Positions 1 through 5,394 of a stretch of 34,144 bases of DNA are shown one piece after another. Source of the stretch: Candidatus Saccharibacteria bacterium UBA3829 (GTDB lineage: Bacteria; Patescibacteriota; Saccharimonadia; Saccharimonadales; Saccharimonadaceae); contig DGIF01000029.1 in assembly GCA_002393165.1 (NCBI GenBank), positions 1 to 34,144 of the forward strand. The letters run 5' to 3'. The notes below the pieces were generated by a model. That model was not told the DNA's origin, made no database searches, and was given only the letters and a program-made list of their open reading frames with translations. The position numbers and the translations under genes were made by a program. The stretch's first letter is position 1, and the number at the start of each line of letters is the position of its first letter.

Positions 1-267
1 GTCAAAAATCTTAGATTTCGCCGGGATGAAGCCGTTTGGCATGAATTTTTGGACTTTTGTGGGGTCTGGGATCTCATAAAAGAGGAATGTACAATACGGT
101 TCGACTACAAAAGGCATTTTGGCGGCGGCTTTCGTGGCATTAGTGACAAGCTTCTTTTGGAGCCAAACTGGGAGCTTGGCAAGTTTGGTTTGCATATAAT
201 GCGTCTTGCCGACCATCATCGGATCGACGAGTTGCTCGACGCCTTTGGCATATTGTAATACGTTCAT
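1..267 (-). CDS. Unknown protein, 3'-truncated by window edge
   Basis: The first 89 codons of a leftward gene are present, starting at the ATG at 265-267; the rest lies outside the window. The peptide starts MNVLQYAKGVEQLVDPMM and continues through a segment rich in Lys and Ala to a stretch reading FYEIPDPTKVQKFMPNGF. That last stretch is loosely like the beginning of the acetoacetate-decarboxylase or DUF2071-type beta-barrel fold, but I cannot assign it with confidence. There is no signal peptide or membrane segment in this part. A TACAAT -10 element ends six bases before the ATG and there is no Shine-Dalgarno sequence, so the message is probably leaderless. Confidence 0.6.
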   Translation of the reverse strand, partial: MNVLQYAKGVEQLVDPMMVGKTHYMQTKLAKLPVWLQKKLVTNATKAAAKMPFVVEPYCTFLFYEIPDPTKVQKFMPNGFIPAKSKIFD

Positions 268-273
268 GGTTTA

Positions 274-279
274 ATTGTA
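274..279 (-). promoter_or_regulatory. -10 element of the partial gene at 1-267
   Basis: Read on the minus strand this is TACAAT, six bases before the start codon. Transcription would begin at or next to the A of the ATG. Confidence 0.45.
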
Positions 280-286
280 GCACAAC

Positions 287-318
287 AAAAAAGAGCGGGC
301 GACTCACTCTATGCTCTT
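287..318 (-). terminator. Intrinsic terminator after the tRNA-Ser(CGA) transcript
   Basis: On the minus strand the arms AAGAGC (318-313) and GCTCTT (296-291) enclose 16 bases and are followed by a T run (290-287). It would end the transcript that carries tRNA-Ser(CGA) and the tRNA-like minihelix. The loop is long, so the terminator may be modest in strength. Confidence 0.5.
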
Positions 319-327
319 AGTACGTTG

Positions 328-365
328 TGGCGGAAGCGAGAGGATAAAATATCCTTATTGCTTCC
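328..365 (-). ncRNA. tRNA-like minihelix with encoded CCA, downstream of tRNA-Ser
   Basis: On the minus strand, GGAAGC (365-360) pairs perfectly with GCTTCC (337-332), followed by discriminator G331 and CCA (330-328). Inside, GGATA (354-350) pairs with TATCC (346-342) around a three-base loop. The acceptor half, discriminator and CCA are the same as in the neighbouring tRNA-Ser(CGA): positions 327-345 repeat 408-426 exactly. It lies between the tRNA and its terminator, so it should be in the same primary transcript. It could be a remnant of a second tRNA-Ser that lost its middle, an integration scar, or a functional acceptor-stem mimic. Pairing and repeat are seen directly; expression and function are inference. 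Confidence 0.4.
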
Positions 366-372
366 TTTTAAT

Positions 373-404
373 TCGCTAAAACAAAGCAAGCTTTATTTTA
401 GCGA
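373..404. other. Near-perfect hairpin between tRNA-Ser and the minihelix
   Basis: TCGCTAAAA (373-381) pairs with TTTTAGCGA (396-404); after one mismatch, AAAGC pairs with GCTTT, leaving almost no loop. It separates tRNA-Ser(CGA) from the tRNA-like minihelix and could be a processing spacer. There is no clear U-run on the 3' side on either strand, so a terminator is less likely. Confidence 0.5.
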
Positions 405-408
405 CTTG

Positions 409-498
409 TGGCGGAAGCGAGAGGATTCGAACCTCCGAGAGTCTTGCGACCCCACACGATTTCGAGTCGTGCGCCTTCAACCACTCGGCCACGCTTCC
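409..498 (-). tRNA. tRNA-Ser (anticodon CGA)
   Basis: A 90-nt class II tRNA on the minus strand. The 5' acceptor GGAAGCG pairs with CGCTTCC, followed by discriminator G and an encoded CCA. The anticodon loop is CTCGAAA with anticodon CGA, and there is a long variable arm as expected for serine, plus a TTCGAAT T-loop. It reads UCG codons. Confidence 0.96.
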
Positions 499-505
499 GT
501 GTGCA

Positions 506-534
506 ATTTTACCATATTTTCTTCAGTTTTCCAA
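506..534 (-). promoter_or_regulatory. Promoter of tRNA-Ser(CGA)
   Basis: On the minus strand: TTGGAA (534-529), 17-bp spacer, TAAAAT (511-506), ending seven bases before the mature tRNA 5' end. Confidence 0.6.
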
Positions 535-558
535 GACTGATGCGACGCGCCGAACAAA

Positions 559-588
559 AAGAGCTCGTGGCGCTAGCCACGAGCTCTT
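559..588 (-). terminator. Strong intrinsic terminator of the 600-1097 gene
   Basis: A perfect 13-bp stem (559-571 with 576-588) closes a four-base loop. On the minus strand it is followed by a T run (558-556), just after the stop codon of the leftward gene. Confidence 0.85.
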
Positions 589-599
589 AAATTGCGCAT

Positions 600-1097
600 C
601 TAGCGCTGCTCGCAAGTCGTGTCTGAGTCCTCGAGGGCCTGCTGGACCTTGTCGGCAATTTCTTGCGCGGATTTGCCTTCGATGCCATAAGTGTGGACGA
701 TGCTGCTTACGCCAGTTTCACCAAACTTCATGGTGACGGTGAGGTTGTCGCCTTCGGTGTAAGAGTGATCGAAAGTACAATCATCGTCACACTGCTTCTG
801 GAAGCTCTCAGTGATCCCCTCTACGAGCGTCGATTCGTTTTTCTTGTAAAAATCGCTCATGTTTGTGAGGTCAACCTTCGTGGTCATGTCGCCGCCGAGT
901 ACTTTACCGCTCGTCACTTTCACATTGACTTTGCTCTCAGTATCGATGCCACTGACTTTCTTATTCATGACGCAAGAAACCGTCTTGTCGCCACCGCCGC
1001 CGAGCAAAACAACCAACAAGATTGCAACAGCGACAACTACCACGGCGCCAACTGAACAACCAATAATCAGGTTTTTCTTGGATTTTTTATCCTTCAT
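600..1097 (-). CDS. Small membrane-anchored extracytoplasmic protein, unknown function
   Basis: 165 residues. A Lys-rich N-terminus (KDKKSKKN) is followed by one hydrophobic segment at about residues 10-32, then a Gly run and an outward-facing domain of about 125 residues with four cysteines (C42, two in QCDDDC, one in TTCEQR). The domain resembles in general style the small lipoproteins of the YehR/DUF1307 type, but it has no lipobox and I do not claim homology. It is a single-gene unit: TATAAT promoter at 1137-1132, an AAAGGA ribosome site before the ATG, and a strong terminator directly after the stop. Probably a surface or cell-envelope protein. Confidence 0.75.
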   Translation of the reverse strand: MKDKKSKKNLIIGCSVGAVVVVAVAILLVVLLGGGGDKTVSCVMNKKVSGIDTESKVNVKVTSGKVLGGDMTTKVDLTNMSDFYKKNESTLVEGITESFQKQCDDDCTFDHSYTEGDNLTVTMKFGETGVSSIVHTYGIEGKSAQEIADKVQQALEDSDTTCEQR

Positions 1098-1131
1098 GGG
1101 GATCCTTTCTTCGTGTTATTAACTGTCTCTT

Positions 1132-1137
1132 ATTATA
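1132..1137 (-). promoter_or_regulatory. -10 element for the 600-1097 gene
   Basis: The minus strand reads TGCTATAAT, an extended -10, followed by about 34 bases of leader with AAAGGA before the ATG. Confidence 0.6.
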
Positions 1138-1193
1138 GCATGGGCTCTGCGAAATGCAAAAGAGGGAAATAATTCTCAAATTTTATGAAAATA

Positions 1194-1265
1194 TGTTATA
1201 ATAGTGTGGTCACCTACGTGGTGATGCTCATTTAATTTCTAGGTGGATGTTATGCATCCACATTT
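1194..1265 (+). promoter_or_regulatory. Extended -10 promoter and structured leader of tRNA-Arg
   Basis: TGTTATAAT (1194-1202) is an extended -10. Between it and the tRNA lie two hairpins: TCACC/GGTGA (1210-1214 with 1220-1224) and a 7-bp stem GTGGATG/CATCCAC (1243-1249 with 1255-1261), which ends four bases before the mature tRNA. The leader is longer than a simple tRNA promoter needs. Confidence 0.55.
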
Positions 1266-1342
1266 GTGCCCGTAGCTCAGTTGGATAGAGCGTCAGCTTG
1301 CGGAGCTGAAGGTCACACGTTCGAATCGTGCCGGGCATACCA
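1266..1342 (+). tRNA. tRNA-Arg (anticodon GCG)
   Basis: A 77-nt cloverleaf with encoded CCA. The acceptor GTGCCCG pairs with CGGGCAT (first pair G-U), the D-arm is GCTC...GAGC, and the anticodon stem TCAGC/GCTGA encloses loop TTGCGGA with anticodon GCG. The T-arm has the standard TTCGAAT loop, but its outermost pair is A-C. It reads CGC (and, if G34 were modified, possibly CGU) arginine codons. Confidence 0.93.
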
Positions 1343-1369
1343 TGCGTATCTGACGATATGCCACAAAAG

Positions 1370-1389
1370 AAGACCCTTTGAAAGGTCTT
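1370..1389. terminator. Bidirectional terminator between tRNA-Arg and the Nudix gene
   Basis: AAGACC (1370-1375) pairs with GGTCTT (1384-1389). On the plus strand it is followed by ATTTTGTT (tRNA side); on the minus strand by TCTTTTG (Nudix side). It can serve both convergent transcripts. Confidence 0.65.
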
Positions 1390-1399
1390 ATTTTGTTGG

Positions 1400-1882
1400 T
1401 TAGTTGGCCGCGGTGCCTAGTACCTGATCGCACACATATCGATGCGCCTCGGTAGTGAGCTTCGTTGGCAGCTCGTTATTGTCAATCCAGAGGACGTCGG
1501 CGATTGATTTTTCTTTTTCGTCGCGCTCGTTTTGGGCGAGACTTTTTAGTTTGCCGTGCACAATGTGGCAGGTGATGTGGCGATTAACGTCTTTATGCGC
1601 AGCGTAAAAGTTGTCATAGAAAACCTCTGGCAGTTCTTCGATGATCTCGAGGTTGCTGTAGCCGGTCTCCTCTAGAACTTCTCTTTTTGCGGCCTCGGCT
1701 GGGGTTTCGTTGCCCTCGATGCCGCCCATCACGAAATCGATCCAGTTGAATTTTTTATTATTGACGCAAAGACATTTCTTGTCTGTGGGGTGCTCTACCA
1801 TGGCTATTACGACTTGGCGTTCGGTCATCGGCTTGTCCGGCCTAATCTCCGACGCGCCAGTGCCAAAGAATTCTTTTACCAT
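1400..1882 (-). CDS. Nudix hydrolase
   Basis: 160 residues from the ATG at 1880-1882, chosen because AGGAGGAG lies just upstream with proper spacing; an in-frame ATG nine codons earlier lacks this. The Nudix box is complete: GGIEGNETPAEAAKREVLEE followed by TGY fits GX5EX7REUXEEXGU, including the metal-binding glutamates. Nudix enzymes hydrolyse nucleoside diphosphates linked to another group. The substrate cannot be read from the sequence; the segment after the box (EVFYDNFYAAHKDVNRHITC) has no class-defining motif that I recognise. Single gene, sharing a terminator with tRNA-Arg. Confidence 0.92.
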   Translation of the reverse strand: MVKEFFGTGASEIRPDKPMTERQVVIAMVEHPTDKKCLCVNNKKFNWIDFVMGGIEGNETPAEAAKREVLEETGYSNLEIIEELPEVFYDNFYAAHKDVNRHITCHIVHGKLKSLAQNERDEKEKSIADVLWIDNNELPTKLTTEAHRYVCDQVLGTAAN

Positions 1883-1959
1883 AACTCCTCCTTTTTTATA
1901 TGGTAGCATCTGAGGGCGTGTGGAGTCAATGCGGGGGGGAGTGAGTTGTTGCGGCAGTC

Positions 1960-1988
1960 TTGACTTTTTTAAGCATATGTGATATAAT
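1960..1988 (+). promoter_or_regulatory. Strong promoter of the GC-rich cassette
   Basis: TTGACT (1960-1965), 17-bp spacer, TATAAT (1983-1988) with TGA directly before it. This is close to the sigma-70-type consensus and is the best-formed promoter in the window. Bases 1883-1959 contain no other recognisable feature. Confidence 0.8.
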
Positions 1989-1990
1989 GT

Positions 1991-2198
1991 AAGTATATTG
2001 AGGTGACTACCTGCACCCCATTAGATTTGGTGGTTTAGTCAGGTATTTAGAATATACTTCAATAGGCAGTTTAACTTTGCTTGTGTTAATAACGGCAGGG
2101 GGCCTTTTGGCTGGTTCGGTCTATTAGAATTAGTGGGTCGAACCAGCCAAAAGGCTGCGCCTTCATAGAAGGCGATCTTATCTTTAGGAGGAATCCAA
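1991..2198 (+). ncRNA. Structured 5' leader RNA, possible cis-regulator
   Basis: Three structured modules precede the ATG at 2199. (1) A branched stem: 1991-1999 with 2051-2059 (9 bp), 2004-2009 with 2036-2041 (6 bp), 2014-2017 with 2029-2032 (4 bp). (2) A perfect 17-bp stem, 2102-2118 with 2139-2155, loop of 20. (3) A 7-bp hairpin, 2158-2164 with 2168-2174, ending shortly before the ribosome site TAGGAGGA (2185-2192). AAGGC (2151-2155), the 3' end of module 2, can instead pair with GCCTT (2159-2163) in module 3, so two mutually exclusive folds exist near the ribosome site. It matches no riboswitch family I can recognise. The pairing is seen; the switching role is inference. Confidence 0.55.
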
Positions 2199-2906
2199 AT
2201 GAAACCCAGAATCGCCCGATCCGCCCGAAAGTTCGTCATCTTCATCATCATCATCGCCCTGGTCGTGACTACGGCCGCCGCCAGCTACATGCTGTTCGGC
2301 AGTCGGCTCCGGCTCCCGGTCGTCGACCGCGGAGTCTTCGGCGTCGGCACCGTCAGCGGCCCCGTGGACCTGCTGGCCGCCGGCGGATCGTCGACCGCGG
2401 AAGCGACGTTCCCCTACGTCTCCCACCCGGAGCAGCTCCAGCTTGGGGAGTGCGGCGTCTGGTCGGACGGAGAAGTCCAGGCCGGGCGTATGGCCAGTTG
2501 GACGATCTCCCTCAACGACGAAACGGCTGGGGCTCAGCAGCTGTGCTGCAGTTTCCGGCTGTCCGGGCCCAATGTCCAGGCGGCGGCGGCCAAGCTGGTG
2601 CTGGCGGTGGAGATCACCGGTGGCCTCGAAGGAGGCCGCACGATCACCATCTACGCCGACGGCAGCGAGGCCATGGGCGACGGTCCCTGGTACGCTGCCG
2701 AGACCGGCGAGATGGTGACTCCTCAGTTCTTCCTGGGGACGGTGACGGAAGACACCGCTATCTCCGTCGGGGTCACCGCTTTCTCGATGGCGACAGAAGA
2801 AGTGCCGGGAGAATTTGCAATCAAGCTGGACGTCTGTCCGGAAGAGAACGCCCTCGGGCACATTCCGGTCGAGCCCATCCCGATCGAGATCCCCATTTCG
2901 CCCTGA
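2199..2906 (+). CDS. Membrane-anchored extracytoplasmic protein of foreign composition
   Basis: 235 residues. The basic start MKPRIARSARK is followed by one hydrophobic segment (about 12-33), then an exported domain rich in Gly, Ala, Thr and Glu, with cysteines in GECGVW, QQLCCSF and DVCPEE and a Pro-Ile-rich tail (IPVEPIPIEIPISP). The layout, a short basic signal anchor plus an all-beta-looking domain, recalls SipW-dependent TasA/camelysin-type fibre proteins, but I see no diagnostic motif. Third codon positions are overwhelmingly C or G, unlike every neighbour. It has its own promoter, structured leader, ribosome site (AGGAGGA) and two terminators, so it looks like a transferred single-gene cassette. 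The long reading frames on the opposite strand are composition artefacts. Confidence 0.75.
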   Translation: MKPRIARSARKFVIFIIIIALVVTTAAASYMLFGSRLRLPVVDRGVFGVGTVSGPVDLLAAGGSSTAEATFPYVSHPEQLQLGECGVWSDGEVQAGRMASWTISLNDETAGAQQLCCSFRLSGPNVQAAAAKLVLAVEITGGLEGGRTITIYADGSEAMGDGPWYAAETGEMVTPQFFLGTVTEDTAISVGVTAFSMATEEVPGEFAIKLDVCPEENALGHIPVEPIPIEIPISP

Positions 2907-2930
2907 TCGCCTCGGCCCAAGCAAAAGAAC

Positions 2931-2950
2931 GGCGCGGCTCCGGCCGCGCC
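2931..2950 (+). terminator. First terminator of the GC-rich cassette
   Basis: GGCGCGGC pairs with GCCGCGCC around a four-base loop and is followed by TTTCT. It lies 24 bases after the stop codon. Confidence 0.8.
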
Positions 2951-2974
2951 TTTCTCATGCACAAAAATCCCCTC

Positions 2975-3002
2975 GGGGCGCGGGAAACCGCGCCCCTTTT
3001 TT
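2975..3002 (+). terminator. Second, very strong terminator
   Basis: A 9-bp GC-only stem (2975-2983 with 2988-2996), GAAA tetraloop and six T residues. It insulates queH, whose -10 element is only 17 bases downstream. Confidence 0.9.
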
Positions 3003-3019
3003 CATGCTAAAAAATTTGG

Positions 3020-3025
3020 TATAAT
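3020..3025 (+). promoter_or_regulatory. -10 element of queH
   Basis: TATAAT overlaps an in-frame ATG at 3024 and ends seven bases before the ATG at 3033, so the later ATG must be the start and the mRNA is probably leaderless. Confidence 0.6.
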
Positions 3026-3032
3026 GATAGGG

Positions 3033-3590
3033 ATGAAGGTTTTGATGCACACCTGTTGCGCGCCGTGTTCGGTGTACTGTATAGATTCTTTGCGGGCGGA
3101 GGGAATAGAGCCGACGGTTTTTTGGTACAATCCGAACATTCATCCGTACATTGAGTACAAAACGCGGCGGGACTGTCTAAAAGATTATTGCAAGAGGGTT
3201 GGCACGGAAGCGATTTTTATTGAAGACTATGGGCTGGACGAGTTTTGCCGCAACGTGGTGTCTGACATCCCGGGCCGGTGCGTGAATTATTGCTACCGCA
3301 AGCGACTGACGGAGTGCGTACGATACGCCGCGAAACATGGTTACGACGCTTTTACGACGACACTACTCGTGTCGCCATACCAAAAACACGAGGAGCTAGT
3401 CAAGGTGTGCGAGGAACTGGCGGAACTGTCTGGAGCAAAGTTTTTGTACCGAGATTTTCGGGTGGGCTTTCGCGAGGGGCAGGCGAAAGCTAGGGAGCTG
3501 GGGCTGTATATGCAAAAATATTGCGGCTGCATTTTCTCGGAGGAAGATCGATACAAAAAACAGATTGAGAAGGATTTAAGCCTCGTCTGA
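3033..3590 (+). CDS. queH: Epoxyqueuosine reductase QueH
   Basis: 185 residues. The family's cysteine pattern is complete: HTCCAPC near the N-terminus (adjacent Cys pair plus C+3), GRCVNYCYRKRL in the middle and QKYCGCIFSEEDRY at the C-terminus. QueH (formerly DUF208) reduces epoxyqueuosine to queuosine in tRNAs with GUN anticodons, using an iron-sulfur cluster and an additional metal site. No other queuosine genes are in the window, so the substrate tRNA may come from a pathway encoded elsewhere or from precursor salvage. The start at 3033 is preferred over 3024 because the latter overlaps the -10 element. RhuM-Fic follows after 25 bases from its own promoter. Confidence 0.9.
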   Translation: MKVLMHTCCAPCSVYCIDSLRAEGIEPTVFWYNPNIHPYIEYKTRRDCLKDYCKRVGTEAIFIEDYGLDEFCRNVVSDIPGRCVNYCYRKRLTECVRYAAKHGYDAFTTTLLVSPYQKHEELVKVCEELAELSGAKFLYRDFRVGFREGQAKARELGLYMQKYCGCIFSEEDRYKKQIEKDLSLV

Positions 3591-3596
3591 TATAAT
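3591..3596 (+). promoter_or_regulatory. -10 element of the RhuM-Fic gene
   Basis: TATAAT directly follows the queH stop TGA, so the stop forms the TG of an extended -10 (TGATATAAT). AAGGAGG at 3603-3609 precedes the ATG at 3616. Confidence 0.6.
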
Positions 3597-3615
3597 GTAA
3601 GGAAGGAGGCCCGAG

Positions 3616-4608
3616 ATGGACGAGAAGCGACTAGAAATTTACCAGGGTGCGGAGGGCGAAATTGTTTTTGACGTGGACGCCGAGCAAGAGACGATTTGGG
3701 CGACACAGGCGCAGATCGCTAATCTGTTTGGGGTGGACAGAACAGTAGTGGGTCGGCATCTTGGAAATATTTTCAAGGATCAGGAGCTGGACGAAAAACG
3801 AGTATGTGCGAAAAATGCACATACTGGAGCAGACGGCAAGACGTATCAGGTGAAGATGTATAATTTGGACGCCATTATCTCCGTGGGGTACCGAGTGAAT
3901 TCGAAGAAGGCAACGCAGTTTAGAATTTGGGCGACGTCGGTGCTACATGGCTATTTGACGGATGGCGTGGCAGTAAACGAGAGGCGGCTAAAGCTACTGG
4001 CGGAGCGGCAAGAATTAAAAAAGTTGCGCAACGTGGAGGAAGTGATTGGTTTGGTGCGGCGGCTGACGGCGCAAAGCGAGCTCAGCGCGGGGGAGGCGAA
4101 CGGAGTGCTAGAAGTGATCTCGCGCTACGCTGGAAGCTTTAAGACCCTGCAGGAGTATGATGGCGGGCGGATTGATCTTTCGTTTTTGAACCGGGCGAAG
4201 AAGGGAAAAGCTCTGACTATCGCCACGTGCGACCAGGCGATCGAGCAACTGAAAGCCAGTGTCGGGGGGTCTGAGCTGTTTGGTAAAAAGCGCGGCGGAG
4301 AATCGGCGAAAAATCTAGCGAGCTTGTTGCAGAGTTTTGAGGACGGGGAGCCGTACAAAAGTGTGCCGGAGAAGGCGGCGAACTTGCTATATTTCATAAT
4401 TAAGGAGCGACCATTTTACGATGGCAACAAGCGGATCGGCTCGCTGCTTTTCATCCTGTTTCTGACAATTAATAAATACCAGCTGACAACAAACGGCGAA
4501 ACCAAGATTTCGGACCGAGCGCTGACGGCGATTGCACTTTTGATCGCCGAGAGCGAGCCAAAAGAGAAGGATTTAATCGTATCATTAGTGTGCAAACTGC
4601 TAGAATAG
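3616..4608 (+). CDS. RhuM-family protein with C-terminal Fic/Doc-like domain, altered active site
   Basis: 330 residues. Residues about 1-120 are the RhuM domain (ATQAQIANLFGVDRTVVGRHL, then KMYNLDAIISVGYRVNSKKA and FRIWATSVL), as found in the virulence protein RhuM and in toxin-antitoxin-like loci. Residues about 180-330 look like a Fic/Doc fold with the core RPFYDGNKRIGSLLF. Fic enzymes transfer AMP or phosphate using the His of HPFxDGN; here that position is Arg (codon CGA at 4407-4409). Asp-Gly-Asn-Lys-Arg, needed for nucleotide and metal binding, is intact. It is therefore probably not an ordinary AMP transferase. Good ribosome site; no partner antitoxin gene adjacent. Family calls are confident, activity is not. 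Confidence 0.85.
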   Translation: MDEKRLEIYQGAEGEIVFDVDAEQETIWATQAQIANLFGVDRTVVGRHLGNIFKDQELDEKRVCAKNAHTGADGKTYQVKMYNLDAIISVGYRVNSKKATQFRIWATSVLHGYLTDGVAVNERRLKLLAERQELKKLRNVEEVIGLVRRLTAQSELSAGEANGVLEVISRYAGSFKTLQEYDGGRIDLSFLNRAKKGKALTIATCDQAIEQLKASVGGSELFGKKRGGESAKNLASLLQSFEDGEPYKSVPEKAANLLYFIIKERPFYDGNKRIGSLLFILFLTINKYQLTTNGETKISDRALTAIALLIAESEPKEKDLIVSLVCKLLE

Positions 4609-4616
4609 GTTATGTT

Positions 4617-4644
4617 TTGAATTTTAATTGAAAGGTGATAAACT
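4617..4644 (+). promoter_or_regulatory. Promoter of the Mur-ligase paralogue
   Basis: TTGAAT (4617-4622), 16-bp spacer, TAAACT (4639-4644), ending six bases before the ATG at 4651. No ribosome site can fit, so it is predicted leaderless. Confidence 0.5.
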
Positions 4645-4650
4645 AAAGGT

Positions 4651-5394
4651 ATGGAAAAGCAATCTCAAGTGAAGGCAAATAAAAAAGGTGGTGTGAAGAC
4701 AAAAGTCCAGCGACTGAAGGCCGGGATGTTAAAGACTTATTACGGGAACCCGACCAAAGACATGAAGGTGGTGGCAATTACTGGTACGACTGGCAAAACG
4801 ATAGTAGCCCACTATGTGCACGAGATCCTGAAGGCCTCCGGCGAACAGGTTGCGGTGCTAGCTTCAGACCAGCCGTTCAAGGTTGGGACTTTGCACAAGT
4901 TTTTGTCTGACGCTTGGAAGGCGGGTGCGAATGTGGTGATTGTCACGGTGCCGGCGGAGACCTTGCGAGATAACGTGTTCTATGGATTGCCGGTCCACGT
5001 TGCGGCGATGACTAATTTTGTGACTTCGTCGTTAAAAGATATGACGGCGGATGAGTTTATTGATTCGGAGAAAACTCTGTTTGACATGGCCCCAGAAATA
5101 GTGGTGATGAATCATGACGATGCGAATTATGAGAAGTTTGAAGATTTCCGAGGCAAGACGCAAACGCTGAATTATGGGCAAACTGGGCGGGACGTGAAAA
5201 TTCTGAATTCTAAGCTGTACCCGAAGGGAACGGAGGCGACATTGTCGCTTAGGACTGAGATTTTGTCGGTGGCGACATTTGTGCCGGGAGAGCCGGCAGT
5301 GTCCTACATGGCCTGCGCGACTGCCATTGCTAACGCGATGGGGATAAGCGTAGAAAAAATTGTCGACGGGCTAGCCGAGTACCAGCCAGAATAA
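4651..5394 (+). CDS. Truncated Mur-ligase-like protein (MurE paralogue)
   Basis: 247 residues. A basic N-terminal tail is followed by an ATP-binding P-loop, VVAITGTTGKTIVAHYVHEIL (GTTGKT at about 45-50), and a Mur-ligase central domain. Compared with the neighbouring MurE, the NLTHDHLDYH metal and substrate region has become NFVTSSLKDMTADEF, and NADD has become NHDDANYE. The protein ends after the segment equivalent to YNSLAAALVGQKLG, so the whole C-terminal domain that binds the incoming amino acid is missing. It probably cannot complete a ligation and may be a regulator, a partner of MurE or a decaying duplicate. Its stop codon directly abuts the stop of murE on the other strand. Confidence 0.75.
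   Translation: MEKQSQVKANKKGGVKTKVQRLKAGMLKTYYGNPTKDMKVVAITGTTGKTIVAHYVHEILKASGEQVAVLASDQPFKVGTLHKFLSDAWKAGANVVIVTVPAETLRDNVFYGLPVHVAAMTNFVTSSLKDMTADEFIDSEKTLFDMAPEIVVMNHDDANYEKFEDFRGKTQTLNYGQTGRDVKILNSKLYPKGTEATLSLRTEILSVATFVPGEPAVSYMACATAIANAMGISVEKIVDGLAEYQPE

Noticed and set aside
327..426. The 19-bp direct repeat of the tRNA-Ser 3' end as attachment sites of an integrated element
   Set aside because: Only about 80 bp separates the copies and no integrase is nearby. A scar of a lost element remains possible, but no element is present.
1991..2198. The leader as 6S, SRP or RNase P RNA
   Set aside because: None of the conserved core sequences of these RNAs is present, and the element runs directly into a ribosome site and start codon.
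2184..2924. A 246-codon open frame on the minus strand opposite the GC-rich gene
   Set aside because: It has no ribosome site or promoter, its protein is an Arg/Gly/Asp-rich low-complexity string, and long antisense frames are expected opposite GC-rich coding DNA.
2450..3010. Alternative plus-strand frame overlapping the GC-rich gene
   Set aside because: The sequence is dominated by Arg and Gly, runs through both terminators and lacks initiation signals; the 2199-2906 frame has a ribosome site and a sensible membrane anchor.
3024..3032. Earlier in-frame ATG for queH
   Set aside because: It overlaps the TATAAT -10 element and would lie upstream of the likely transcription start.
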